Source: Levilactobacillus lanxiensis (lineage in GTDB: Bacteria > Bacillota > Bacilli > Lactobacillales > Lactobacillaceae). Taken from it: 64,000 nucleotides of DNA. Of this stretch, positions 1 through 8,346 are shown in pieces; the stretch's first letter is position 1, and each line of letters begins with the position of its first letter. The stretch is taken from the NCBI RefSeq assembly GCF_016861655.1, contig NZ_BOLN01000003.1, positions 1 through 64,000 of the forward strand, given 5' to 3'. Below the pieces are notes generated by a model. The model saw only the letters and a list, made by a program, of their open reading frames with translations. It had not been told where the DNA came from and ran no database searches. The position numbers and the translations under genes are program-made.

Positions 1-84
1 AAACTGGAATCCTCGTTCTAGCATTGAATATCCTCAAGTTAGTCTCCACCAGGAGAAGACGGCTTGAGAATCAAGAGCATGGAA

Positions 85-125
85 ATAAGGCACGAAACCA
101 AAGTTCGGTTTCGTGCCTTATTTTT
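85..125. terminator. Strong intrinsic terminator
   Basis: A perfect 15-bp stem (arms 85-99 and 107-121) with a 7-nt loop is followed by a T-tract on the + strand. It would end an unseen + strand gene left of the window. On the - strand it also lies just past the toxin-antitoxin operon and could serve it. Confidence 0.85.
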
Positions 126-159
126 GTTCTACAGAGGCTAGTTATGTCACAGCCTCTTT

Positions 160-582
160 TTACGCACGTTTTTGTTTTTTAGAGACGGCGGTGAAACGTT
201 CTCCCTGAGCCCAACGAAAAAGGTTATCTTGATACTTCGTTTGAATGCGCTCGTTATTTTCAATTTGTGAAACGGTCGAGATACCTAATCCTAAGGTATC
301 TGCGAATTCACGAACGGTTAAGTGAAGCTGTTGCCTAATGTGAACGATTTCCGTCGGGGTTAAAAATTTTTTCCGCTGACGATACGCTTGAAAATCCAGG
401 TGAATATTTTCCATGGGAGAGTTGAAGTCCCCCCATAGCTCGCCGTCCGGGGCTTCCCAGTAATGATGGCGGATGGTCAAGTCGGTGATGTCTTTGACGG
501 TACAAGTTTCCTCTAACCATTTTTCAGTGTAAAGCTCAGTTAATGCCTTTTCAGGATTGAAAAATTTTTGTTGGTTAGGCAT
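160..582 (-). CDS. HTH antitoxin, MqsA/YgiT-like
   Basis: A 140-aa DNA-binding protein and the likely antitoxin of a type II pair. Its C-terminal half (about residues 75-130) has a YgiT/MqsA-style helix-turn-helix: the pattern TPTEI..IR..L.L, then EFAD.LG, then ST.SQIEN. The ATG follows the toxin stop directly, and its AAGGAGGTC ribosome site lies inside the last toxin codons, so translation is probably coupled. Unlike classical MqsA, the N-terminal region has one Cys and no CxxC zinc pair. The protein would bind and neutralise the toxin and autorepress the operon; that role is inferred from family and context. An ordinary XRE regulator remains possible. Confidence 0.65.
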   Translation of the reverse strand: MPNQQKFFNPEKALTELYTEKWLEETCTVKDITDLTIRHHYWEAPDGELWGDFNSPMENIHLDFQAYRQRKKFLTPTEIVHIRQQLHLTVREFADTLGLGISTVSQIENNERIQTKYQDNLFRWAQGERFTAVSKKQKRA

Positions 583-954
583 TTAGAAGACCTCCTTAGA
601 ATTTTGATAGGGGAATTTCAGATTAAATTCAGCGATGTGAAGGGAAATCCACATCACAATGCCATCAGGACGATCTTGAAACTTCAAGTAGCACGGTTGT
701 TTTAAAATAGTTAAACCAAATATCCAAATCGCCCCAGGAATAGGTGGTTGATGGTTGTCCGCTAGAGGTCCGGAAATATAATCCTGCCAGGTAAGCTGGC
801 GATTGATGATATCTAGAACAGGTGTCGCTCCGAGCCCTAACTGAGAAAGTGTGAGTAGATTTTTTTGGGGGTAACTCAATCGCCATTGGGAGCGTCGGTG
901 CTTGATGGTCATGAGAAAAGAGTGAACAGTTTTAGGATCACAAATCTTGGACAA
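583..954 (-). CDS. Putative MqsR-like toxin
   Basis: A 123-aa protein, first gene of a two-gene operon with the HTH antitoxin. It starts at TTG with a GAGGAG site about 9 nt upstream. The order toxin then antitoxin is the MqsR-MqsA order. The pattern LSQLGLG....V.DII..L....D, then an I/W-rich strand, then CYLKF and a final hydrophobic strand recalls the RelE-fold ribonuclease MqsR (about 98 aa). If so, it would cleave mRNA when freed from the antitoxin. The match is by pattern only; catalytic residues were not assigned, and it could be another RelE-fold or unknown toxin. Confidence 0.5.
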   Translation of the reverse strand: MSKICDPKTVHSFLMTIKHRRSQWRLSYPQKNLLTLSQLGLGATPVLDIINRQLTWQDYISGPLADNHQPPIPGAIWIFGLTILKQPCYLKFQDRPDGIVMWISLHIAEFNLKFPYQNSKEVF

Positions 955-1222
955 GTGGCCAGCTCCTCAAAATATCTATTTGCTAGAAGTCTAACACGTT
1001 TGTATCTCAGGAGAAACAAAAATGGCTTACGATTTTTTTAATGTTGGGGTAGTGCTGCAATTTGGGTACCATTAGAAACCTTATGAAATCGGCATTTTCA
1101 CAACAATGTTTTTTTTTGAACGACTTATTAAAATCGCAATGACGGATTTACTGATTTGGAGTGAAATTCGTTGTGAAATTGATGAAGTGGCGTAACCTGT
1201 TAGAAAAAGGGGAGGTCTCGCC

Positions 1223-2335
1223 ATGCTTATTGCATTCACGCTCCAGAATTTTCGGTCGTACAAGGAAGCTGCTACGCTCTCACTCGCTGATTTGAAATGG
1301 GTGGCCCTGTCAGGACTCAACGGTGCTGGGAAAAGTGCTGTGCTCGCAGGCTTAACCCTGTTACAGCAGATGGTGGTGGCCCCCACGGAACAAATTACGG
1401 ATCGACTGCCCTATCAGCCATTCGCCTTCGACACGACCAGTGATGGCCTTCCCACGCGGTTTGCAGTGACGCTAGAGCGTGGGGGCAGTCGCTATCGGTA
1501 CGCGCTGAGTTACGATGCCACACGGATTTTGAGCGAGGAGTTAGCGGTTCTCCTGCCGGGTGGTCAGTCACAGCGGCTGTTCTTACGGCAAAATGGCGGC
1601 ATCGTTTGTGTGCCAGCCGGGCAAAAACAAGCGGCCGCTAACACACGGCCCAACGCGCTCTTTCTACAGACCCTTCAGGCAGCCAATTACCAACCAGCAA
1701 TCGCCGTTTTCAGCTGGTTTGCGGAAGATTTGGTGGTCCTAGGCGACCGTCCACGGACGGATTTGGTGCTGGATGACTGGCTGATTCCCCAGTTGACACA
1801 GTTCTTACACGCCGTGGGCAGCGAAGTGGCAGGTGTGACGCAACGGCAGATGGCCCTTCAGTTTCTGGATGGGTCGCGGTTTACCCGGCCAGACCTGGCT
1901 TTGCTCTACGAAAAATACGATGAAGAGGGTGAGGTCGTCGATGTGGCCGAATTCCCGCTGCGTCAGGCCTCAACCGGGACCCAGCAATTAGTGGCTGCCG
2001 GGCTAGCTTTCATCATCGCCCAGGTTGCCAAGAATCCGCAAACGGTGATTGCCGATGAGTTTGCAAGCGCCGTCCGGCCAGAGGTGGCGACGGCCCTGTT
2101 GGCCCTGGTTGCGGCCGACGTGAACCATAGTCAGTTGCTCTTCTCAACGGGCCACGAGGTCCTGTTAAGTAGCCAGACGGACCCGCAGCAACGGTGTCTA
2201 GCGGAGAAAAACTATCGGGGTGAAAGCACCCTGCGCCAAGGCATTCCGGCGATGACGGCGCACCCCACGATTTTTACCCATCAGCGAATTGACGGTGAGA
2301 CGCTGCGGACGGCGTTTACGACCGATATGGCATGA
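1223..2335 (+). CDS. AAA family ATPase (SMC/OLD-like, single gene)
   Basis: A 370-aa ATP-binding protein of the AAA_21/RecF-like type. It begins with the family hallmark of a short beta strand then FRSY (residues 6-14). Walker A GLNGAGKS is at about residues 32-39, an ABC-like signature STGTQQL at about 253, Walker B VIADE at about 275, and a late STGHEVLL switch at about 312. The ATG has a GGGGAGG site upstream. It is transcribed alone and ends at a strong terminator, and no nuclease domain is fused or adjacent. Proteins of this class occur in phage-defence systems and as stand-alone regulators of unknown role; its neighbour is a toxin-antitoxin pair. The ATPase call is secure, the biological role unknown. 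Confidence 0.8.
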   Translation: MLIAFTLQNFRSYKEAATLSLADLKWVALSGLNGAGKSAVLAGLTLLQQMVVAPTEQITDRLPYQPFAFDTTSDGLPTRFAVTLERGGSRYRYALSYDATRILSEELAVLLPGGQSQRLFLRQNGGIVCVPAGQKQAAANTRPNALFLQTLQAANYQPAIAVFSWFAEDLVVLGDRPRTDLVLDDWLIPQLTQFLHAVGSEVAGVTQRQMALQFLDGSRFTRPDLALLYEKYDEEGEVVDVAEFPLRQASTGTQQLVAAGLAFIIAQVAKNPQTVIADEFASAVRPEVATALLALVAADVNHSQLLFSTGHEVLLSSQTDPQQRCLAEKNYRGESTLRQGIPAMTAHPTIFTHQRIDGETLRTAFTTDMA

Positions 2336-2352
2336 CTTAAAGCTGGACACTA

Positions 2353-2390
2353 AAAAGGGGGCTGAGAAGGTGTCTCAGTCCCCTTAATTT
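2353..2390. terminator. Bidirectional terminator
   Basis: A stem-loop with arms of about 12 bp lies between the convergent AAA ATPase and nitroreductase genes. It is flanked by A-rich and T-rich runs and probably serves both. Confidence 0.75.
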
Positions 2391-2402
2391 ACAGGATAGT
2401 GG

Positions 2403-3161
2403 TTAGTGGGCAGCTTCCAGGGAAAAGCCTTGCTGGATGAGGGCCACTAAGATTTCTTCACGCTGTTTCGGGTCACGGCTCATTTCGCGGACGATGTGGT
2501 GCGTAAACGTTTCATCGCGCTGGTTAGAGCCACGGTCATGATAGTAGGACGTAATCAACTGATCGTAAGTTTTTAAAATTGGATCAGTGGCGACAATCGG
2601 TTGATAGGCATTGGTGAAATGAATCAATTCTTTGGGAAGTCGGGGCTTTTGCTCTGGCTTTTCAGCGGGATGCCCCACGGCTAGGCCCAAAACTGGGAAG
2701 GTCAGCTCGGGTAAATCGAAAAGTGAGATGACCCGCAACGTATCGTTGAGGATACTCCCCATAACGGTGCTTCCCAGACCCAAGCTTTCACCGGCCGTGA
2801 CCATGGCCTCGGTGGCAATGGAGGCGTCAAAAATGCCGGCCAGTAGCTTATCCGTGCTGCGAAGATTGATTGCAGTTCGCTCATTTTTGGGGGCCAACTG
2901 TTCGTTACGATATTGGTCCGCAACCATCAGGAAGAAGTGCCCCGCCTTTTCTAACCAGTGGTGCCCGGTAATTTCACCCAGGACGGCCAGCTTCTGTGGG
3001 TCGGTAACACTGATGATGCTGTATTGCTGGGAAAAGGTGCTGGTTGCGGCGTGTTGCGCGGCGTTGACGAGCGTTTCAACTTCGGCGGCGGTCAGCTTCT
3101 CATCGGTAAATTTGCGAATGCTGCGGTGGTCAAGCAGCGTGGTTAATGTCGGGTTGATCAT
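2403..3161 (-). CDS. Nitroreductase, NfsA/NfrA-type NADPH oxidoreductase
   Basis: A 252-aa FMN-dependent NAD(P)H oxidoreductase. The family start DHRSIRKF (residues 11-18) forms part of the FMN phosphate site, followed by a nitroreductase core and a C-terminal extension (about residues 165-252) typical of the NfsA/FRP group. It would reduce nitroaromatics, quinones or flavins in the cytoplasm. Its ATG overlaps the nrdI stop by 4 nt (ATGA), so the two are translationally coupled. That hints it may supply electrons to the NrdI flavodoxin, which is an inference. Confidence 0.85.
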   Translation of the reverse strand: MINPTLTTLLDHRSIRKFTDEKLTAAEVETLVNAAQHAATSTFSQQYSIISVTDPQKLAVLGEITGHHWLEKAGHFFLMVADQYRNEQLAPKNERTAINLRSTDKLLAGIFDASIATEAMVTAGESLGLGSTVMGSILNDTLRVISLFDLPELTFPVLGLAVGHPAEKPEQKPRLPKELIHFTNAYQPIVATDPILKTYDQLITSYYHDRGSNQRDETFTHHIVREMSRDPKQREEILVALIQQGFSLEAAH

Positions 3162-3628
3162 GCTTGAGCCACCTCCCGTGCGCGAGCGACCAGGGCATCG
3201 TAGACCCGGGTCTCATCACGGGGAACGCCCCGGAGTTCATAGTTCGCCACGAAGGGTGCGTTAAATTGAGCGGCATATCGTTTAGCCGTTAAGCAATACT
3301 GCTCGTTAAAATTACGGTTCCCGCTACCGACGACGCCGATAAGCTGTTGCGCGTTGTGGTTGTAGGCAATGTACTCGCCCATAACGTTGGTCATCAATTC
3401 CTTAACGCCATTATCAATACCGTTGCCGCCATTCAGGTAGGTGGGCACGAAACAGAAGTAAGGTTGGGTTTCATCAACAAAGTCGCTGACCTCACTGATT
3501 TCCAAGGCGTCAATGGTTGGCAGGCTAGGGTCAGTGGCATGCTGTTGCGCCGCATAGGCGGTCAAATTTGTGACAAAGTTGCGGGTATTTCCCTCGATAG
3601 AAATGAATAAAATACGTAAGGGTTGCAT
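3158..3628 (-). CDS. NrdI flavodoxin for class Ib ribonucleotide reductase
   Basis: A 156-aa flavodoxin-like protein. The N-terminus LRILFISIEGNTRNFV is the FMN phosphate-binding loop, followed by YF.FVPTYLNGGNGI and GVVGSGNRNFNEQYC, both characteristic of NrdI. NrdI oxidises the NrdF manganese centre to make the tyrosyl radical. The ATG at 3628 has GGAGG upstream; a longer in-frame TTG start overlaps that site and is less likely. nrdE, nrdF and nrdH are not in this window, so this is a detached copy paired with a nitroreductase. Confidence 0.88.
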   Translation of the reverse strand: MQPLRILFISIEGNTRNFVTNLTAYAAQQHATDPSLPTIDALEISEVSDFVDETQPYFCFVPTYLNGGNGIDNGVKELMTNVMGEYIAYNHNAQQLIGVVGSGNRNFNEQYCLTAKRYAAQFNAPFVANYELRGVPRDETRVYDALVARAREVAQA

Positions 3629-3845
3629 AAAGGAGCCTCCGTTCAAAACAGTCTGATTACTCCCAGTGTACTCGAAATGAAGCAGAAATGTTGTGATTTT
3701 TTCGTGTGAATTTGGGGTGAGTCTGTATGAGAAGGCGAGGATTGGGCTTAGTTATTTCGAACGAAGATGATTGTGATGGCACAGGTTGGAAAGCATAGGC
3801 AATTAAATCGTTATTTATGGATAACCTGCTTATTTGGTTTGATCT

Positions 3846-4031
3846 AAACAAGTGTCGGCAGCCGGACTGGTGAAAATGAACGCAGTGCGATCAGTGTTAG
3901 TGACCAGAGGCGAATCAAAGTGACCAGCTGTGTCGGTGCTCTAGGCTGGGACCGTTCCCCACAGCAGGGCACCTTGAATCCGCCGCCGGAAACGTCAGCA
4001 ATAGGCAAGGCCAAAAGAAAAACACTTGTCA
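3846..4031 (-). repeat. Dispersed structured repeat, copy A (shortened)
   Basis: This is a member of the roughly 200-bp element family described under copies B to G. Read on the - strand it has the common arrangement, with the GGTGAAAAT-containing arm at the left and the CCCCACAGCAG segment near the right. The inner part found in copy C (its GCATGGGAC to CTTTGAG section) is absent, so it is internally deleted. Short inverted ends ACAAGTGT (3848-3855) and ACACTTGT (4022-4029) bound it. The right end overlaps the -35 box of the ABC-F promoter. Confidence 0.6.
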
Positions 4032-4054
4032 AAAAATAAGGCCTGTGCTATTCT
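4026..4054 (+). promoter_or_regulatory. Promoter of the ABC-F leader
   Basis: A TTGTCA box at 4026-4031 and a TATTCT box at 4049-4054 are separated by 17 bp, with an extended TG before the -10. Transcription would start near 4061, giving a leader of about 220 nt before the ABC-F start. Confidence 0.7.
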
Positions 4055-4060
4055 GTTGGT

Positions 4061-4280
4061 AATCTAAGAAAGAACGAGGTATTCAGCCGATGCGTAACTA
4101 ATCAATCCACAAATGTCAGTCAGCTTCACCACCTGCAAGGGGTGGAGTGGGCCTGCAATTGGGATTGATGGTGCATTGACTGAGTTGCCAAACGCAACCA
4201 GTGGGCGCCATTTCCGGACGGGAAATGCGGCCACTATTTTTGTGCCCTTCAATCCCTGCTTTCAAAAGGGGGACGACTTT
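4061..4280 (+). promoter_or_regulatory. ABC-F leader with 3-codon ORF, probable attenuator
   Basis: The leader carries GAGG (4076-4079) about 10 nt before a three-codon ORF, ATG CGT AAC TAA (4090-4101, Met-Arg-Asn). A pairing of TCAGTCA (4116-4122) with TGACTGA (4177-4183) encloses a small CCACC/GGTGG hairpin. An intrinsic terminator follows at 4201-4241. Tiny leader ORFs with a conditional terminator are a known arrangement upstream of antibiotic-induced ABC-F genes in Firmicutes. Here a ribosome stalled by drug on the short ORF would change leader folding and allow read-through. The mechanism is inferred from this layout. Confidence 0.6.
4201..4241 (+). terminator. Leader terminator upstream of ABC-F
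   Basis: Arms 4201-4215 and 4221-4234 form a stem of about 13 bp with one mismatch and one bulge, a short loop and then TATTTTT. It lies 40 nt upstream of the ABC-F start rather than after a gene, which fits conditional termination. Confidence 0.7.
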
Positions 4281-5795
4281 TTGACACAACTTACCTTAAA
4301 CAATTTAACGAAAACAGTCGCGGGAGAAACGTTATTTACCGCGGAACATTTAACCGCCCAATCTGGTGACCGGGTTGGGATTATTGGCGCTAATGGGACC
4401 GGGAAGAGTACGCTGGCCCACATTATTTGTGGCACGGACACGGACTTTACCGGCCAACGGGCCGTGACGGATACAGCCATTTTAGTGCCGCAAATTGCGC
4501 CGAACGCGGGTCGTTCTGGTGGGCAAAGCATGCTGGACCGGATTCGTCGAGCGATGGCGCAACGGCCAGAATTGTTGATTCTAGACGAACCATCCGCCAA
4601 CCTGGATGACGAGCATCAAAGCTGGTTAATTGGCCAGCTGCAACACTTCTCTGGCCTGCTAATCATCATTTCCCATGACCGGGAGCTGTTGGCAGCCGTG
4701 GCGACACAAATCTGGTCCCTCGAGGATCATGTGTATACCCAATACAACGGGAGCTTCACCAAGTTTGAAACGTACCGGGAACAGCGGCGAGAGAATGCGC
4801 GGAGTCAATATCAAAACGAACAGAATGATCGGCGTAAACTTCGCCTGGCTGTGCAAGCCCGGCACGAAAAGGCCGACCGTATCCGTAAGGGCAGCCGCAG
4901 CATGAGCGCCGCGGAACGCGCAAACTCGCAATCGGTTCGTGAACAGAACGCCGGCAAGATGGAGCGTGGGGCCCGCGCCTTACGCGACCGGGCCGAACGG
5001 CAGACAACGACGGTCAAGCCTCACGAGACCGCTGCATTGAAGCTGGTGGCCACGGACTTACCGCCCGTTACCGGTAAACGCCTGATTGCGGTGGAAGACC
5101 TGCACCTCAAGCGTGGGAAGCACAACCTGTTGCAGCACGCCCGTTTCAGTGTGACGCCTGGCGAACGGGTGGCACTGGCCGGCCCTAATGGCTGTGGCAA
5201 GTCGACGTTGATTGAAGCCATTTTGAGTCACGCGCCCAACACCCGCTTAGCGCCCAGCGCGCGGGTCGGATACTTTCATCAGGACATGACGGAGTTGCCC
5301 GCGGCGAAGACCGTGTGGCAGGTGATGTCGGCAGCAACCGCGCTCGATGGTAACCGGACGCGTCAGGTGATGGGCGCCTTTGGGTTAACGGCCCGGTTTT
5401 ACGACCGGCTAGTTGGCGACCTCAGTGGGGGCGAGCAGGTTAAGCTGCAACTGCTAGCCATCCTGGTCAGTACCAGCAACCTGTTGATTCTGGACGAACC
5501 CACGAACTATTTAGACTTACCCGCCTTACGGGCACTGGAAGACTATCTGATTGGCTATCCCGGCACTGTCTTGTTCGTGGCGCATGACCAGGAATTCCGG
5601 CAACACGTGGCGACACGGACGTTGGTCATGGCAGATCATCAGCTGACGGACCCGGCTAAGACGGCTAAAGGCGTCCCAGCTAGTGATCTACCACGGCTCC
5701 AGTTTGAATATGACCAGGCGATGATGGCTCCGGAACTCGATACCCAACGGTTGAAGGAACTCCGAGAGCAGATTGCGGCCATTAAGGGGAAATAG
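4281..5795 (+). CDS. ABC-F ribosome-protection-type ATPase
   Basis: A cytosolic protein of about 504 aa with two ABC domains and no membrane segment. First Walker A GANGTGKS is at about residue 36, a short SGGQ signature near 80 and Walker B LLILDEPSANLD near 97. A long charged linker (about residues 185-270) corresponds to the P-site tip motif. The second domain has GPNGCGKS near 300, LSGGEQ near 380 and LLILDEPTNYLD near 403. The first domain is unusually compact, as in antibiotic-resistance ABC-F proteins of the Vga/Lsa/VmlR kind. The TTG at 4281 is chosen because AAAGGGGGA precedes it; in-frame upstream codons lie in the leader. It probably dislodges peptidyl-transferase antibiotics; which drugs cannot be told. 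Confidence 0.82.
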   Translation: MTQLTLNNLTKTVAGETLFTAEHLTAQSGDRVGIIGANGTGKSTLAHIICGTDTDFTGQRAVTDTAILVPQIAPNAGRSGGQSMLDRIRRAMAQRPELLILDEPSANLDDEHQSWLIGQLQHFSGLLIIISHDRELLAAVATQIWSLEDHVYTQYNGSFTKFETYREQRRENARSQYQNEQNDRRKLRLAVQARHEKADRIRKGSRSMSAAERANSQSVREQNAGKMERGARALRDRAERQTTTVKPHETAALKLVATDLPPVTGKRLIAVEDLHLKRGKHNLLQHARFSVTPGERVALAGPNGCGKSTLIEAILSHAPNTRLAPSARVGYFHQDMTELPAAKTVWQVMSAATALDGNRTRQVMGAFGLTARFYDRLVGDLSGGEQVKLQLLAILVSTSNLLILDEPTNYLDLPALRALEDYLIGYPGTVLFVAHDQEFRQHVATRTLVMADHQLTDPAKTAKGVPASDLPRLQFEYDQAMMAPELDTQRLKELREQIAAIKGK

Positions 5796-5929
5796 GCTAC
5801 TTGTTGCGGGGAATTGTCACCGCGAAAAATGAGAATTTAAAAAAATATTAAAAGTTTTACTTACGAAGACGCTTTTTTTCTGGTAGAGTAATCCATTGTG
5901 ACTATTCGTGAAAGAGAGTGTGAAAACAA

Positions 5930-7363
5930 ATGGATTCAGTTCAAAATGACCAACCAGAAATGGCGAAGCATGCGCGGGTACAGGTTGCCCACCCCATGCT
6001 TGCAATTATGGGGATGCTCATTGGGGGATTTGTGGGGATGTTTTCTGAAACATCTTTGAACATTGCCTTACCCCAGTTGATGACGCAGTTAAACGTGTCA
6101 ACGGCCACGATTCAATGGCTGGTGACCGGATATATGTTAATGGTTGGGGTGGTTCTGCCACTCTCCAGTATTATTACGAAATGGTTTACGACGCGGCAGG
6201 TTATCCTGTTTGCTTTGATTGATTTCATCGTCGGGGCGGTTATTTCTGCCTCGGCACCCGGATTTGGCGTCTTGTTATTTGGGCGGATGATCCAAGGGAT
6301 TGCGACCGGGTTAATCCTACCCCTGATGTTTACGGTGGCGATGCAAATCTTCCCACCTTACAAACTTGGGGCAGCCATGGGAATGGTTGGACTGGTTATC
6401 ATGTTCGCGCCAGCACTGGGACCGACCCTGGCTGGTTTGATTTTGGGTGTTGCTTCCTGGCGCTGGATTTTCTGGTTATTTGTGCCACTACTGGTGATTG
6501 CCTTTATTTTTGCAGTGACCTCACTGAAAAACATTGCTGAAGTCACCCGCCCCAAAGTAGATTTTCTCTCAATTATCCTGTCGACGATTGGTTTTGGGAG
6601 CTTGGTTTTGGGGGTTAGCTTTGCGAGTGATCGCGGCTGGGACTCAGGAATTGTGATTGGTGCCTTGGTTCTGGGGATTGTCGTCTTAGCGTGGTATACG
6701 CATCGTCAACTAACGGTGGAAAAGCCCATTTTGAATTTGCGGGCATTTGCCATCCCTGGTTTTCGTATTGGGACCATCCTGGTCATGATTGACTTCGGTA
6801 TCATTCTTTCCGCAATGTATCTATTACCTATGTATATTCAAAAGGGTCTGTTGGTGCCGGTTGCGTTGACGGGGATCATTATGTTCCCAGGTGGTATCGT
6901 CAACGCAATCGTTTCGGCTCTTTCTGGGCGGCTGTATGACCACATCGGTGCACGAATTCCCGTCAGAATCGGCTTTATTATTCTGATGATTGGTGCCTTA
7001 ATGTTAGCCTTAACTTCAACGCATTCAGCCATTTGGTACGTTATCTTGGCTCACGTGACGTTGATGGTTGGGGCACCGTTAGCGATGTCACCATCCCAGA
7101 CACACGGGTTAAACGCCCTGACCGGCCCAATCGCCGCCGATGGGAGTGCCATCATGAACACCTTTGAGCAGGTCGTTGGGGCCATTGGCACCGCGATTGC
7201 TACCAGCTTACTGGGTATCGGCCAAGCCGCTTACCTGGCTAAGGGGACGACCAATGCTGCCGGTGCATTTGTGAATGGGGCCCACTATGGGTTCTACTTC
7301 ACGTTTATCCTGGCCTTGATTGGTTTCCTGATTGCCTTACGTTTACCAAAGGCAGAACGTTAA
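5930..7363 (+). CDS. MFS drug:H+ antiporter, DHA2 (14 TM)
   Basis: A 477-aa integral membrane protein with about 14 predicted hydrophobic segments, typical of the DHA2/QacA-LmrB group. The first helix region carries SLNIALPQLMTQLNVSTATIQW and the following GYML, both family hallmarks; GMVGLVIMFAPALGPTLAG resembles the antiporter motif C. It should export toxic organic compounds in exchange for protons. The ATG follows an AAAGAGAG site. It sits downstream of the ABC-F gene but behind its own AT-rich spacer, so it may be a separate unit in a small resistance block. Confidence 0.88.
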   Translation: MDSVQNDQPEMAKHARVQVAHPMLAIMGMLIGGFVGMFSETSLNIALPQLMTQLNVSTATIQWLVTGYMLMVGVVLPLSSIITKWFTTRQVILFALIDFIVGAVISASAPGFGVLLFGRMIQGIATGLILPLMFTVAMQIFPPYKLGAAMGMVGLVIMFAPALGPTLAGLILGVASWRWIFWLFVPLLVIAFIFAVTSLKNIAEVTRPKVDFLSIILSTIGFGSLVLGVSFASDRGWDSGIVIGALVLGIVVLAWYTHRQLTVEKPILNLRAFAIPGFRIGTILVMIDFGIILSAMYLLPMYIQKGLLVPVALTGIIMFPGGIVNAIVSALSGRLYDHIGARIPVRIGFIILMIGALMLALTSTHSAIWYVILAHVTLMVGAPLAMSPSQTHGLNALTGPIAADGSAIMNTFEQVVGAIGTAIATSLLGIGQAAYLAKGTTNAAGAFVNGAHYGFYFTFILALIGFLIALRLPKAER

Positions 7364-7376
7364 ATAAACGCTAAAT

Positions 7377-7415
7377 AAAATGGTGTCCGACCAAGCTGGT
7401 CAGGCACCATTTTTC
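7377..7415. terminator. Bidirectional terminator
   Basis: The stem AAATGGTG...CACCATTT with inner GACCA/TGGTC pairing is followed by T-runs on both strands. It separates the convergent MFS and AEC genes. Confidence 0.8.
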
Positions 7416-7416
7416 A

Positions 7417-8346
7417 TTAGAGAAAATTACTGAGGGCAAAGACTAAGGGAATCGTGCCCATGCACAAAATCGTTGAGAGGCTCATCAGGGTAACGGCCGG
7501 CGTGGTATCGCCGTGGGCCTTGAGTGTAAACAGGACCACGTTACCGGCAACCGGGCAGGCGGCCATCAGCACAGTCGTGTAGAGTGGAATCCCGCTGACG
7601 CCAAATGCCCGCAAAATTAAAATGTTGGTAATTGGAAATAATATATTGCGTAACAGCAGGGGCCACCAGAGGCGGGGGTCCAGCGTTTGCCGGTTGAGTT
7701 TAACCGCGGCTAGGCTGTTCCCAATGACAATCATTGATAGCGGCGTGTTGATGGAGCTGACGTCGGTGATAGTTTGGTTGAGCAGACTTGGCAGGTGGAC
7801 GGCACTGATGAAGATAATCAGCCCCACAACAATTGCAATGATGTTGGGATTGAGCAGAATTTGGCGCCAATTGACGTGGCGGTCTCCCGGTTGTTTCGGG
7901 GTGAAGAGGGCAATCCCGTGCGTCCAACAGAACAGGTTGAAGCCGGCTAGTGAGGCCACAGCGAAGAACACACCGGTGCTGCCAAAGAGGGCGCTGGCCA
8001 GTGGCACGCCCATGAAGCCAGCGTTGGAATACACGGATCCGAAGCGCATGATGCGTTGCAGGTTGGTGTCCGCTATCCGTTTGAAGACTAGGTTGGTCAC
8101 CAGGACCATGACGGCGTATGTCAGAAGAATGCCCAGCATGACCATGGCGAGGGCCTGCAGGCGGCTAGCGGAGAAGCGCTGTTCAAACGCGTTCACGATG
8201 AGGCAGGGCGACACGATGTAGAGCAAGATGTTGGTGAGGTCGGTCGCCGTTTGTCCGTGCATGAAGTCGAGTTTGTTCGTCAGCAGGCCGACCGCCATGA
8301 GGATGAACATGAGGATGATTTGGTTCGATAGCTGCGCAATATCCAC
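7417..8346 (-). CDS. AEC family transporter (auxin efflux carrier/malate permease type)
   Basis: A 309-aa membrane protein with about 10 hydrophobic segments and the two inverted five-helix halves of the AEC family. NILLYIVSPCLIVNAF in the first half and the C-terminal ACPVAGNVVLF stretch match the family. Bacterial members move dicarboxylates such as malate; the substrate is not visible here. It starts at GTG with AAAGGAAGC upstream. It stands alone with no malolactic or citrate gene nearby, so function beyond carrier is open. Confidence 0.8.
   Translation of the reverse strand: MDIAQLSNQIILMFILMAVGLLTNKLDFMHGQTATDLTNILLYIVSPCLIVNAFEQRFSASRLQALAMVMLGILLTYAVMVLVTNLVFKRIADTNLQRIMRFGSVYSNAGFMGVPLASALFGSTGVFFAVASLAGFNLFCWTHGIALFTPKQPGDRHVNWRQILLNPNIIAIVVGLIIFISAVHLPSLLNQTITDVSSINTPLSMIVIGNSLAAVKLNRQTLDPRLWWPLLLRNILFPITNILILRAFGVSGIPLYTTVLMAACPVAGNVVLFTLKAHGDTTPAVTLMSLSTILCMGTIPLVFALSNFL

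Noticed and set aside
40-52. CTCCACCA at the left edge, as in a tmRNA or tRNA 3' end.
   Set aside because: The expected T-arm (GTTCGANTC) and acceptor pairing are not visible in the preceding 40 bases, so an RNA gene cannot be supported.
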